Of a stretch of DNA of 64,000 bases, positions 1-7,681 are shown piece after piece (positions within the stretch are counted from its first letter, which is position 1; each line of letters opens with the position of its first letter). The notes under the pieces were generated by a model. The model was not told the origin of the DNA and searched no databases. It worked only from the letters and a program-made list of their open reading frames with translations. The DNA comes from Meiothermus taiwanensis DSM 14542. GTDB lineage: Bacteria > Deinococcota > Deinococci > Deinococcales > Thermaceae. Where the stretch lies: the NCBI GenBank assembly GCA_000482765.1, contig AXWR01000006.1, positions 1-64,000 of the forward strand, given 5' to 3'. The position numbers were made by a program, and so were the translations under genes.

Positions 1-324
1 CGTGCGATCCAGGTGGATGGGGGCAGCGAGTTCATGGCGGAGTTTGAGGAGGGTTGTCGGGTATTGGGGATAGAGCTTTTTGTTTTGCCGCCGAGGAGTC
101 CGAAGCTGAACGGGATGGTAGAGCGGCTGCAGCGGACGTTTCGGGATGAGTTTTACACGCGGGCTTTACCGCTGGGGATAGAGGCTATTCAAGGGGAGCT
201 GGAGGGTTATCTGGAGCACTACAACCTGCACCGGCCGCACATGGCCCTGGGGGGGTTGGCGCCGGTGGAGTACCTGGCTAAGCTACAGGAGGTGTCGGTT
301 CCCCTGGAGTCTCAAATGTATTGA
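1..324 (+). CDS. Transposase, C-terminal fragment (integrase core, DDE type)
   Basis: Open frame running in from the left edge, so the 5' part is outside the window; 107 residues are visible. The stretch DGGSEF near the beginning carries the second acidic residue of a DDE/rve catalytic core, and GMVERLQRTF carries the final Glu. HYNLHRPHMALGG is the usual C-terminal 'YNxxRPH' motif of IS481/IS3-type transposases. It would cut and join insertion-sequence ends. The element's right end should lie between here and the cold-shock gene, but I could not define an inverted repeat. Family assignment between IS481 and IS3 orfB is uncertain. Confidence 0.85.
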   Translation, partial: RAIQVDGGSEFMAEFEEGCRVLGIELFVLPPRSPKLNGMVERLQRTFRDEFYTRALPLGIEAIQGELEGYLEHYNLHRPHMALGGLAPVEYLAKLQEVSVPLESQMY

Positions 325-338
325 CCGATTACATTGAT

Positions 339-367
339 TTGACTTTGCCGGTTTCCCGTGCTAACAT
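339..367 (+). promoter_or_regulatory. Sigma-A promoter of the cold-shock gene
   Basis: TTGACT (339-344) and TAACAT (362-367) are separated by 17 nt, a near-consensus housekeeping promoter. Transcription would start near 374 and leave a leader of about 44 nt before the cold-shock ATG. The promoter lies only about 15 nt after the transposase stop. Confidence 0.7.
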
Positions 368-417
368 CTGGTGTCCCCTAAAACCAGCCGGTTTCAGCAG
401 GACATCAGGAGTAGTAG

Positions 418-624
418 ATGAACAAAGGTACTGTTAAGTGGTTCAACGCGGAAAAAGGCTATGGCTTCATCGCTCAAGAAAGTGGCCCCGATGTGTTCGT
501 GCACTTTACCGCCATCCAGGGCCAGGGCTTCAAAAGCCTCAACGAGGGCGATCGCGTAGAGTTCGAGATCGAGCCTGGCAAGAATGGCAAGGGCCCCCAG
601 GCCAAGAATGTGAAGCTGGCCTAA
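418..624 (+). CDS. Cold-shock domain protein (CspA family)
   Basis: 68-residue single OB-fold nucleic-acid binding protein, the usual length for CspA. RNP1-like KGYGFI and RNP2-like VFVHF are both present, and the protein begins with the typical [12 protein letters not shown]. It is expected to bind single-stranded RNA/DNA and act as an RNA chaperone in the cytoplasm. The ATG follows a CAGGAG ribosome site at 405-410. It is a single-gene transcript with its own promoter and terminator, next to an insertion-sequence end. Function is certain at family level; cold induction cannot be judged from sequence. Confidence 0.97.
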   Translation: MNKGTVKWFNAEKGYGFIAQESGPDVFVHFTAIQGQGFKSLNEGDRVEFEIEPGKNGKGPQAKNVKLA

Positions 625-640
625 GCATCGCACCGTTCAA

Positions 641-668
641 AGCTCCCCAAACCAGGGGAGCTTTTTTG
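641..668 (+). terminator. Intrinsic terminator after cold-shock gene
   Basis: Perfect 8-bp stem AGCTCCCC (641-648) / GGGGAGCT (655-662), loop AAACCA, followed by a run of T. Confidence 0.9.
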
Positions 669-829
669 TATAGCGCCAGGCCCAGGTTGGTGTGCGCTGA
701 TTTTCCTCAGATGCTGCTTCCAAATAAAAATTGAAGCAGTCGCTGGAAACGTAAGTTGCCGGAGCACTGGCGACCGCAAGAGGGGTTCTCGTATACTGCC
801 GCAAACCCTAAGCCCTCGAGGAGCACTTT

Positions 830-1909
830 ATGACTGAAGAACAACACCTGCGTGAGTACACCAAAGCCCTTAAAGCCCGGCTACCACGCCACTTTTTTGA
901 GCCGGTTCCGGCCCGCCTGGTCTATTTGCCGGTGTTTCTGGCCTTGTTTGGCCTGTGCGCCTGGGGCATTGTGGCGACGCCCTATATCTGGCTCAAGCTA
1001 CTGCTTTCGTTTGGGATTGGGTATGCCTTCATCGGGCTGGGTTTTCTGGCCCATGAGATTCTGCATGGTGCGGTCATCAAACACCCCATCGTGCGCTCGG
1101 TGGCCGGAACCATTGCTTTTATGCCGTTGCTGGTAGGGGCCCGGCTCTGGCGCAAATGGCACAACGTTGAGCACCACGGCCATACCCAGCACCCGCACGA
1201 CGACCCCGATGCCATGGGAGCCCTGGAATCGGCCATTCAGAAACCTTTTGTGAAGTGGATGTTCCGCCAGGTGCCGGCGCTGCGGAGTTTTCTCCTGTTT
1301 TTCTCCTTCACCTTCTGGTTCAGTTTGCACGCCCACATGATGCTCCGGCGATTCCTGCCCGAGTTCAAACCGGGCGAGCGGCCTGTTGTAATTTTCCAGG
1401 CGGTTCTGCCGGTGCTGGTCTGGTTGTTGGTGCTTTTCTGGGTTGGGCCCCTCAACTTTTTGTTTATATACCTCCTGCCCTGGTTGATGGCCAACTTCAT
1501 CGCCATGAGCTTTATTGCCACCAACCACCTGCTCAACCCCATCACCGAGACCAACGACCCCTTGCTTAACAGCCTCACGGTGCGGAACCCCAGGTGGCTC
1601 GAGTGGCTCACCCTGGGCTTTGGCTACCATATCGAACATCATGTGTTTCCGGCGCTTTCGCCCAAGTATGCCCATGTGGTGGCACAAAAAATCAAAGAGC
1701 TCTGGCCCGAGCGCTACAACGAACTGCCCCACTGGAAAGCCCTGTTCTACCTCTGGAAGACCCCCCGCCTCTACCGTGACCACCGGAACCTGATCGAGCC
1801 CACCACCGGGCAGGTGTTTGGTACCTTGGGCTTTGGCCTCGAGGACAGCAAGTTCCGGCGACCCAAACCAGCCCGTCGCAAGTTGGGCAAAAAGGGCTTT
1901 GGGCCATAA
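830..1909 (+). CDS. Membrane fatty acid desaturase-like protein
   Basis: 359-residue integral membrane di-iron oxygenase. The three histidine boxes are complete: HEILH (75-79), HNVEHHGH (111-118) and HIEHH (267-271), with hydrophobic spans around residues 31-75 and 170-230 that would place the boxes on the cytoplasmic side. The family introduces double bonds into lipid acyl chains or hydroxylates carotenoids; the HxxxH/HxxHH/HxxHH spacing and the GYHIEHHVFP ending favour an acyl-lipid desaturase. The ATG is preceded by CGAGGAGCAC (AGGAG at 819-823), and a TATACT box lies at 792-797. It is followed 16 nt later by the HRDC gene. The exact substrate is not readable from sequence. Confidence 0.88.
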   Translation: MTEEQHLREYTKALKARLPRHFFEPVPARLVYLPVFLALFGLCAWGIVATPYIWLKLLLSFGIGYAFIGLGFLAHEILHGAVIKHPIVRSVAGTIAFMPLLVGARLWRKWHNVEHHGHTQHPHDDPDAMGALESAIQKPFVKWMFRQVPALRSFLLFFSFTFWFSLHAHMMLRRFLPEFKPGERPVVIFQAVLPVLVWLLVLFWVGPLNFLFIYLLPWLMANFIAMSFIATNHLLNPITETNDPLLNSLTVRNPRWLEWLTLGFGYHIEHHVFPALSPKYAHVVAQKIKELWPERYNELPHWKALFYLWKTPRLYRDHRNLIEPTTGQVFGTLGFGLEDSKFRRPKPARRKLGKKGFGP

Positions 1910-1925
1910 GCAATGGGTAATAGCC

Positions 1926-2336
1926 ATGCAGTGCCAGACTTTTACTCTTCGCTTGGATAACCCTCGAGACCTTGAGCGCCTCAACCGCTTTTTAGCCCAG
2001 GTGATGCCCATTCAGGTGTCCAGCAGCCTGGTTCCGGGTGATAGGCCTTTCTGGAGCGTGCTGGTGTTCTACGAGGGGGCGGCCCCGCAGCCCAAACCCA
2101 CAGAGGCTGTGCGGATCCCCAGCGATCCGGGGTTTGAAGCCCTGCGCGCCTGGCGTAGCCATAAAGCCAAAGAGGAGGGTGTTCCTCCCTATGTGATTGC
2201 GACCAACGCTGAATTAAAGGCGATTCTCGAGAGGCAGCCCAAGACCCTCGAGGAGCTTGCCCAGGTAAAGGGCTTTGCCAAAACTAAAGCAGCCAAATAT
2301 GGCCGAGAAATTTTGCGACTGCTGGGTAGGGAATAG
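1926..2336 (+). CDS. HRDC-domain protein
   Basis: 136 residues. The C-terminal ~80 residues form an HRDC helical bundle: GFEALRAWRSHKAKEEGVPP, then ATNAELKAI, then KTLEELAQVKGF near the end. This domain in RecQ helicases and RNase D mediates nucleic-acid contacts. The first ~50 residues match nothing I recognise. The frame is open further upstream inside the desaturase gene, but the ATG at 1926 lies just past that stop and is the sensible start. No helicase or nuclease domain is present, so this is a stand-alone HRDC protein; its role is unknown, possibly as an accessory nucleic-acid binder. Confidence 0.82.
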   Translation: MQCQTFTLRLDNPRDLERLNRFLAQVMPIQVSSSLVPGDRPFWSVLVFYEGAAPQPKPTEAVRIPSDPGFEALRAWRSHKAKEEGVPPYVIATNAELKAILERQPKTLEELAQVKGFAKTKAAKYGREILRLLGRE

Positions 2337-2374
2337 CTTCGGACGGGTTCTGGCCCACGAAAAGGCACCTTACC

Positions 2375-2403
2375 TTGACCAAGCGAGGTTGGGCACGTAA
2401 GAT
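2375..2403 (+). promoter_or_regulatory. Sigma-A promoter of aspS
   Basis: TTGACC (2375-2380), 17-nt spacer, TAAGAT (2398-2403). Transcription would start near 2410, giving a leader of ~115 nt that contains the hairpins at 2442-2489. Confidence 0.75.
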
Positions 2404-2441
2404 GCGGGTCAGGATGTTACGGGCGGACGACAATTTATAGT

Positions 2442-2489
2442 GGGGGTGCGATTCCAACCCCCGATACCTCGTTGTATCGGGGGTTTTTC
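2442..2489 (+). promoter_or_regulatory. Attenuator-like leader of aspS (terminator with competing hairpin)
   Basis: A 12-bp terminator stem, AACCCCCGATAC (2456-2467) with GTATCGGGGGTT (2474-2485), is followed by TTTTTC. The left arm can instead pair with GGGGGT at 2442-2447 (partner ACCCCC 2457-2462), which would break the terminator. The arrangement lies between the promoter and the aspS start, so conditional termination is plausible. It might also be a plain terminator for read-through from the HRDC gene. Confidence 0.6.
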
Positions 2490-2524
2490 GTTGAACCCAG
2501 GCCCGCCTGTCCTAAGGAGAACGC

Positions 2525-3796
2525 ATGTCGAGAACCCTTGCCAGTCAGATTGCAGCACACGTAGGCCAGACCGTTACCCTGCAGGGCTTCCTGCACTGGA
2601 AGCGCGACCTCGGTGGGATTCAGTTTGCCCTTCTGCGCGACCGCAGCGGCATTGTTCAGGTGGTGGTGGACAAGCGGTTTGAGCTTCCGCTGGCCGAATC
2701 CTCGATGCGGGTGGTGGGGGAGGTGGTGGCCAATGCCAAGGCGCCCGGCGGCTACGAGGTGGTGGCCCAGGAGATCGAGTTCTATGCCAAAGCCAGCGAG
2801 CCCAGCCCCATCGAGATTCCCAAGGAAGAGTGGCGGGTCAACCCCGAGACCCTGCTGGAGTACCGCTATGTGAGCCTGCGTGGAGAGAAAGCCCGCGCGC
2901 CCCTCAAGATTCAAGCGGCCCTGGTGCGGGGGTTCCGCAACTACCTGGACAGCCAGGGCTTCACCGAGATTTTTACCCCCAAGATCGTTTCGGCGGGGGC
3001 CGAAGGGGGCAGCAACCTGTTTGGCATTGACTACTTTGAGCACCGGGCTTACCTGGCCCAGTCGCCCCAGCTTTACAAGCAGATTATGGTGGGGGTTTTT
3101 GAGCGGGTCTACGAAGTCGCCCCGGTTTTTCGGGCCGAGCAGCACGCCACCAGCCGCCACCTCAACGAGTATTTGTCGCTGGACGTGGAGATGGGGTTCA
3201 TCGAGTCGGAGCAGGATGTGATGAACCTCGAGGAGGATCTGATCCGGGCCATGCTGGATGAGGCTCGCCACACCGCCGCCCCCGAGTGCGAGCTCTTGGG
3301 GGTGGAGTGGCCCAACCTGGCCGAGATGCCCCGCCTCGAGCACCCCGAGGCCCGCCGCATCCTGCGCGAAGAGCTGGGGATGCCTGTAGGGGCCGACTTC
3401 AACGAGGAAGCCGAGCGGGCCCTGGGGGCCTGGGCCAAGGAGAAGTGGGGTGTGGACTTCCTGTTCATCTCCAAGTACCCCGAGTCTGCCCGGCCCTTTT
3501 ACGCCTACCCCGAGGGGGACGGCTCTACGCGGGGTTTCGACCTGCTCTTTAGGGGCCTCGAGATCACCTCGGGGGGGCAGCGCATCCACCAGTACGAGGT
3601 GCTGGTGGAGCAACTCAAGAAAAAGGGCCACGACCCGGCCCACTTTGCCGGCTACCTCGAGGTCTTCAAGTACGGGATGCCCCCCCACGGCGGCTTTGCC
3701 ATCGGGGCCGAGCGCCTCACCCAGAAGCTGGTGGGGCTGCCCAACGTGCGCTATGCCCGGGCCTTCCCGCGCGACCGCCACCGCCTGACGCCCTAG
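2525..3796 (+). CDS. aspS: Aspartyl-tRNA synthetase, archaeal type, probably non-discriminating (AspRS2)
   Basis: 423-residue class II synthetase that charges tRNA with aspartate. It has an N-terminal OB-fold anticodon-binding domain (~1-105), then the catalytic core with motif 2 VFRAEQH and motif 3 GAERL. The length and the segment YLAQSPQLYKQ identify the archaeal/eukaryal AspRS type rather than the ~580-residue bacterial one. His24 (in GFLHW) and Pro74 (in KAPGG) stand where discriminating archaeal enzymes carry Trp and Lys; His/Pro is the combination associated with enzymes that also charge tRNA-Asn, so that GatCAB can make Asn-tRNA by transamidation. That mechanism is known for Thermus thermophilus. 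The ATG follows TAAGGAGAACGC. Transcribed from its own promoter through an attenuator-like leader. Confidence 0.95.
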   Translation: MSRTLASQIAAHVGQTVTLQGFLHWKRDLGGIQFALLRDRSGIVQVVVDKRFELPLAESSMRVVGEVVANAKAPGGYEVVAQEIEFYAKASEPSPIEIPKEEWRVNPETLLEYRYVSLRGEKARAPLKIQAALVRGFRNYLDSQGFTEIFTPKIVSAGAEGGSNLFGIDYFEHRAYLAQSPQLYKQIMVGVFERVYEVAPVFRAEQHATSRHLNEYLSLDVEMGFIESEQDVMNLEEDLIRAMLDEARHTAAPECELLGVEWPNLAEMPRLEHPEARRILREELGMPVGADFNEEAERALGAWAKEKWGVDFLFISKYPESARPFYAYPEGDGSTRGFDLLFRGLEITSGGQRIHQYEVLVEQLKKKGHDPAHFAGYLEVFKYGMPPHGGFAIGAERLTQKLVGLPNVRYARAFPRDRHRLTP

Positions 3797-3798
3797 CC

Positions 3799-4056
3799 TT
3801 ACTTTTTCAGCTTGAGCACACCCTTGGTGATCTCCTGCTCGATGCCGAGCTCGAGGCGCATCTTCTCCAGGCGTTCCAGCAGGCCCTCGGGGGAAACCCC
3901 CAGGCGCTTGGCCATAGCGACGATCTTCTGCTCGTTGTACAGGGTGCCGAGCGTAACAGCCATGGCCTCGCGGTACTTAGGCCCCAGCATCACCTCGATG
4001 GTCTTGATGCGCAGCTGGATTTCGAACCACTCGAGCTTCTCTACTTCGTTCTGCAT
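3799..4056 (-). CDS. Small conserved-looking protein of unknown function
   Basis: 85 residues, acidic and strongly helical, with no membrane segment: it starts MQNEVEKLEWFEIQLRIK and ends EITKGVLKLKK. The ATG at 4056 has a good ribosome site on the minus strand (AAGGAAAGCT just upstream), which is why I chose it over an upstream in-frame start. The middle part (AMAKRLGVSPEGLLERLEKM) resembles a helix-turn-helix-like segment, but I cannot assign a family. It converges with aspS with a 2-nt gap and is divergent from polA. Function not recognised. Confidence 0.7.
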   Translation of the reverse strand: MQNEVEKLEWFEIQLRIKTIEVMLGPKYREAMAVTLGTLYNEQKIVAMAKRLGVSPEGLLERLEKMRLELGIEQEITKGVLKLKK

Positions 4057-4163
4057 AGCTTTCCTTTCTTTCTGCTGGCCCGCAGGCCAGAACAACCCTA
4101 CCATCCTACCAGCCCCAGGCCCTGTGGAGGGCGGCGCGCTTTCTGTTGGCAACCGAACGGGGG

Positions 4164-4178
4164 TAGAATATATGGGTG
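4164..4178 (+). promoter_or_regulatory. Leaderless-type promoter box of polA
   Basis: TAGAAT (4164-4169) lies 6 nt before the GTG start (4176), so the transcript would begin at or next to the start codon. No ribosome-binding site is visible. Confidence 0.6.
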
Positions 4179-6704
4179 GAGCAACCTCTCTTGTTTTCCA
4201 ATGAACCATCCGCGTCCGAGCAGCCCAGGCCGGAGCGCATCTGGCTGGTAGACGGGCATCACCTGGCCTACCGCAGCTATTTTGCCTTCGAAAAGCTCAG
4301 CACCTCGAGGGGTGAACCCACCCAGGCTATTTTTGGCTTTCTGCGCACCCTGCTCAAACTTCTCAAGGAAGATGGCGACTGCGTGATTGTGGTCTTCGAC
4401 CCGCCCACCCGAACCTTCCGGCACGAGGCTTTTGAAGAGTACAAAGCTGGGCGGGCGGCCACCCCCGACGACTTTCATCCGCAGCTAGAGAAAATCAAAG
4501 AACTGGTGGATCTGATGGGCCTAGAGCGGCTGGAAGTGCCAGGCTACGAGGCCGACGATGTGATCGGTACGCTGGCTAAAAAGGGGGAGCGCGAGGGCTA
4601 TCCGGTGCGTATTCTCACCGGCGACCGCGACAGCTTTCAGCTGCTCTCCGAAAGCGTGCAGGTGATGCTGCCGGATGGGCGGCTGATGCACCCCCAGGCG
4701 GTGCAGGAGAAGTATGGCGTTTCGGTTGCACAGTGGGTGGATTACCGCGCGCTGGTGGGGGATTCTTCCGACAACCTGCCGGGTGCTAAGGGCATCGGGG
4801 AGAAGACCGCGGCCCGGCTCTTACAGGAGTGGGGGTCGTTGGAAGGTCTGTATGCGAACCTGGAGGCCCTGTCCCCCAAAATTCGCGCCAGCCTCGAGGA
4901 GAGCCGGGACAACGTTCGGCTCTCCCGGGCGCTTTCGCTAATCCACACCGATCTTCCCATCGAGCTCGACTTCCGCGGCTGCCACCGCCGCGAGCCCGAC
5001 CGCAGGGCCCTGCGTGAAGCCCTGGAAAGGCTCGAGTTCGGCTCCATTCTGCGCGAGCTTAACCTCCTGGCCGCGCCCCCTGCTGCTGAGGAGGCCCCCT
5101 GGCCCCCCCCGCCCGAGGCTTTTCTGGGCTATACCCTCGACCGCGCCCAGCCCATGTGGGCCAACTGGCTGGGTCTGGCCGCTTATACCGAGGGCCGGGT
5201 GTACCGGGGCCAGCCCAGCCTGCAGGAGCTTAAAAAGTTCCCCGAGATTCGCAGCATGGTAGCCAAAGACCTCTCGGTGCTGGCCCTCAAGGAAGGGGTC
5301 TGGGTGCCGCCCGGCGATGACCCCATGCTGCTGGCCTACCTCTACGATCCCTCCAACTCCGACCCCGCCAGCACCGTGCGGCGCTACGGAGCGGGCGACT
5401 GGAACCCCGACCCGGCTGAGCGGGCCCAGGCCGCCCACGCCCTGTGGCAGACCCTGCAGGGTCGCATGGCCGAGAACCCCCGCATCGGGTGGTTATACCA
5501 CGAGATTGAAAAGCCGCTTTCGGCGGTGCTGGCCCGGATGGAGGCCCGGGGTATCTCCCTCGATGCCGAGTATCTAATGCAGCTTTCGGAGGAACTCGCC
5601 AGGGAGATCTCCTACCTCGAGGCCGAGATCCACCGGCTGGCCGGGCGTTCTTTTAACGTGAACTCGCGGGATCAGCTCGAGGTGGTGCTCTACGACGAAC
5701 TCCGGCTGAGCGCCCCGGGCCGCAAGACCCAGACCGGCAAGCGCTCCACCGCCGCCAGCGCGCTCGAGGAGCTTTTAGGCCAGCACCCCATCATCGAACG
5801 TATCCTGACCTACCGTGAGCTGACCAAGCTCAAAAGCACGTACCTAGATCCCCTGCCCAAGCTGATCCACCCCAAGACGGGCCGCCTGCACACCCGCTTC
5901 AACCAGACCGGCACCGCCACCGGGCGGCTTTCCTCGGTAGACCCCAACCTGCAAAACATCCCCGTGCGCACCGAGATTGGTCGCCGCATCCGCAAGGCCT
6001 TCCGGGCTGCGCCGGGCATGCGGCTGGTGGTGGCCGACTACTCCCAGATTGAGCTGCGGGTGCTGGCCCACCTCTCGGGCGACGAGAACCTTATCAAAGT
6101 CTTCCGTGAGGGCAAGGACATTCACACCCAGACCGCAGCCTGGATGTTCGGACTGGAGCTGGACAGGGTGACAAGTGAGCAGCGCCGGGCTGCAAAAACC
6201 ATCAATTTTGGCGTGCTCTATGGCATGTCGGCCCATCGCCTGTCCAACGAGCTTTCCATTTCCTACGCTGAGGCTGAGGCCTTTATCGAGCGCTACTTCG
6301 CTTCTTACCCCAAGGTGCGGGAATGGATCGAAGGGGTGCTGGCCGAAGCCCGGCAGACCGGCTACGTGGAAACCCTGTTTGGCCGCCGCCGCTTCGTGGC
6401 CGATCTCGACTCACGCGTGCGCAGCGTGCGGGAGGCCGCCGAGCGCATGGCCTTCAATATGCCGGTGCAGGGCACCGCCGCCGATCTGATGAAACTGGCT
6501 ATGGTCAAGCTCCAGCCGGAGTTGGAGCCGCTGGAAGCCCATCTGGTGCTGCAGGTGCACGACGAGCTACTGGTTGAGGCCCCGGCCGATAAAGCGGAGG
6601 CGGTGGCCGGGGTGGTGCGCGAGATCATGCAACAGGCCTGGGCCTTGGCGGTGCCCCTCGAGGTCGGCACCGGCATAGGGGAGAACTGGCTCGAGGCCAA
6701 GTAG
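4176..6704 (+). CDS. polA: DNA polymerase I (Taq-type)
   Basis: 842 residues, close to Taq Pol I (832). It fills gaps and removes RNA primers during replication and repair. The 5'-3' nuclease domain occupies ~18-300, with metal-binding acidic motifs such as VDGHHLAYR, YEADDVIGTL and LTGDRDSFQL plus the H3TH GAKGIGEKTAARLL. The central ~300-430 region corresponds to the proofreading domain but shows no DxE exonuclease motif, as in Taq. The polymerase domain carries motif A DYSQIELR, motif B RRAAKTINFGVLYG (Phe in the O-helix, as in Taq) and motif C VHDE. Start GTG at 4176 with a TAGAAT box 6 nt upstream. Confidence 0.98.
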   Translation: MEQPLLFSNEPSASEQPRPERIWLVDGHHLAYRSYFAFEKLSTSRGEPTQAIFGFLRTLLKLLKEDGDCVIVVFDPPTRTFRHEAFEEYKAGRAATPDDFHPQLEKIKELVDLMGLERLEVPGYEADDVIGTLAKKGEREGYPVRILTGDRDSFQLLSESVQVMLPDGRLMHPQAVQEKYGVSVAQWVDYRALVGDSSDNLPGAKGIGEKTAARLLQEWGSLEGLYANLEALSPKIRASLEESRDNVRLSRALSLIHTDLPIELDFRGCHRREPDRRALREALERLEFGSILRELNLLAAPPAAEEAPWPPPPEAFLGYTLDRAQPMWANWLGLAAYTEGRVYRGQPSLQELKKFPEIRSMVAKDLSVLALKEGVWVPPGDDPMLLAYLYDPSNSDPASTVRRYGAGDWNPDPAERAQAAHALWQTLQGRMAENPRIGWLYHEIEKPLSAVLARMEARGISLDAEYLMQLSEELAREISYLEAEIHRLAGRSFNVNSRDQLEVVLYDELRLSAPGRKTQTGKRSTAASALEELLGQHPIIERILTYRELTKLKSTYLDPLPKLIHPKTGRLHTRFNQTGTATGRLSSVDPNLQNIPVRTEIGRRIRKAFRAAPGMRLVVADYSQIELRVLAHLSGDENLIKVFREGKDIHTQTAAWMFGLELDRVTSEQRRAAKTINFGVLYGMSAHRLSNELSISYAEAEAFIERYFASYPKVREWIEGVLAEARQTGYVETLFGRRRFVADLDSRVRSVREAAERMAFNMPVQGTAADLMKLAMVKLQPELEPLEAHLVLQVHDELLVEAPADKAEAVAGVVREIMQQAWALAVPLEVGTGIGENWLEAK

Positions 6705-6802
6705 GTTGGTGTGCGGCTGCAACCAGGCCCACCAGGGCTTCTGCTATGCTGGGCAGGCACGGCCCCTGCACACGGCGCCAGGGAGCCTCATGGAGGTGTA
6801 GA

Positions 6803-7606
6803 GTGGCACAGACCTTTGAACTTGAGATGCCCGAATTCGAGTACCTGACCTACCGGGTCGAGGACGGGATGGGCATTGTCACCATCAACCGCCCCCAGGC
6901 CCTCAATGCCCTCAACCAGGATCTGCTCATCGAACTGGCGGGTGTGACCGAGGTGATCACCCAAGACCCCGAGGTAAAAGTAGCCATCTTTACCGGAGAA
7001 GGCAAGGCTTTTGTGGCGGGGGCCGATATCGCCCAGATTGCCAGCCTGCAGGATGTGTTTGCTGCGCGGGAGTTCGCCATTATGGGCCAGTCGGTCTTCA
7101 ACGAGATTGCGGCCCTGCCGGTGCCCAGCATCGCGGCCATCAACGGCTACGCCCTGGGGGGCGGGCTCGAGCTGGCCCTGGCCTGCGACCTGCGGGTGGC
7201 CAGCCGGAACGCCAAGCTGGGCCTCCCTGAGGTGGGGCTGGGCATCATACCCGGCTTCGGTGGAACCCAGCGCCTGCCCCGCCTGGTGGGCCGGGGCCGT
7301 GCCCTGGATCTCATTTTTACCGGGCGGCACGTACCTGCCGACGAAGCCTTGAGCCTGGGCCTGGTCAACCGGGTGGGCGAGGATGCCCTGCAAACCGCCA
7401 AGGAGCTGGCCGCAGCCATTCTGAAAAACGGCCCGGTGGCCCTGGCCTTGGCCAAAGAAGCGGTGGGGCGGGGTGAGAACCTGGATTTACAGGAGGCCCT
7501 CGAGGTCGAGGCCGACCTGTTTGGTCTGGCCTGTGCAACCCAGGATATGCGCGAAGGCACCAGGGCTTTTCTGGAAAAACGCCCGGCGCAGTTTAAAGGG
7601 GAGTGA
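6803..7606 (+). CDS. Enoyl-CoA hydratase / crotonase family
   Basis: 267 residues, normal length for a crotonase. Expected to hydrate trans-2-enoyl-CoA to 3-hydroxyacyl-CoA in fatty-acid breakdown. The oxyanion-hole segments AFVAGADIAQI and NGYALGGGLELA, and both catalytic glutamates (in GGGLELALACD and GLPEVGLGI), are present, followed by IIPGFGGTQRLPRLVG. The start is GTG 6803, chosen because GGAGG at 6792-6796 lies 6 nt before it; an in-frame ATG further upstream lacks such a site and ATG 6827 is also possible. A TATGCT box at 6744-6749 may be the -10. Substrate chain length is not known. Confidence 0.93.
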   Translation: MAQTFELEMPEFEYLTYRVEDGMGIVTINRPQALNALNQDLLIELAGVTEVITQDPEVKVAIFTGEGKAFVAGADIAQIASLQDVFAAREFAIMGQSVFNEIAALPVPSIAAINGYALGGGLELALACDLRVASRNAKLGLPEVGLGIIPGFGGTQRLPRLVGRGRALDLIFTGRHVPADEALSLGLVNRVGEDALQTAKELAAAILKNGPVALALAKEAVGRGENLDLQEALEVEADLFGLACATQDMREGTRAFLEKRPAQFKGE

Positions 7607-7666
7607 AAGGCCAAGGGATCGAAAGGGCCTGTGGCTTTTATCACGACGTGTTGAACCCTTAAGCCC

Positions 7667-7681
7667 TACCATCAGGGTATG
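7667..7681 (+). promoter_or_regulatory. Leaderless-type promoter box
   Basis: TACCAT (7667-7672) lies 6 nt before the ATG at 7679; no ribosome site is visible. Confidence 0.5.

Noticed and set aside
2441-2462. tRNA T-arm-like string (gggggtgcgattccaaccccc) before aspS
   Set aside because: No acceptor stem, anticodon arm or CCA around it; the loop is too long. It is better explained as one arm of the leader hairpins.
7651-7672. TTGAAC followed 10 nt later by TACCAT as a -35/-10 pair
   Set aside because: Spacer of 10 is far too short for sigma-A; the TACCAT box alone was used.
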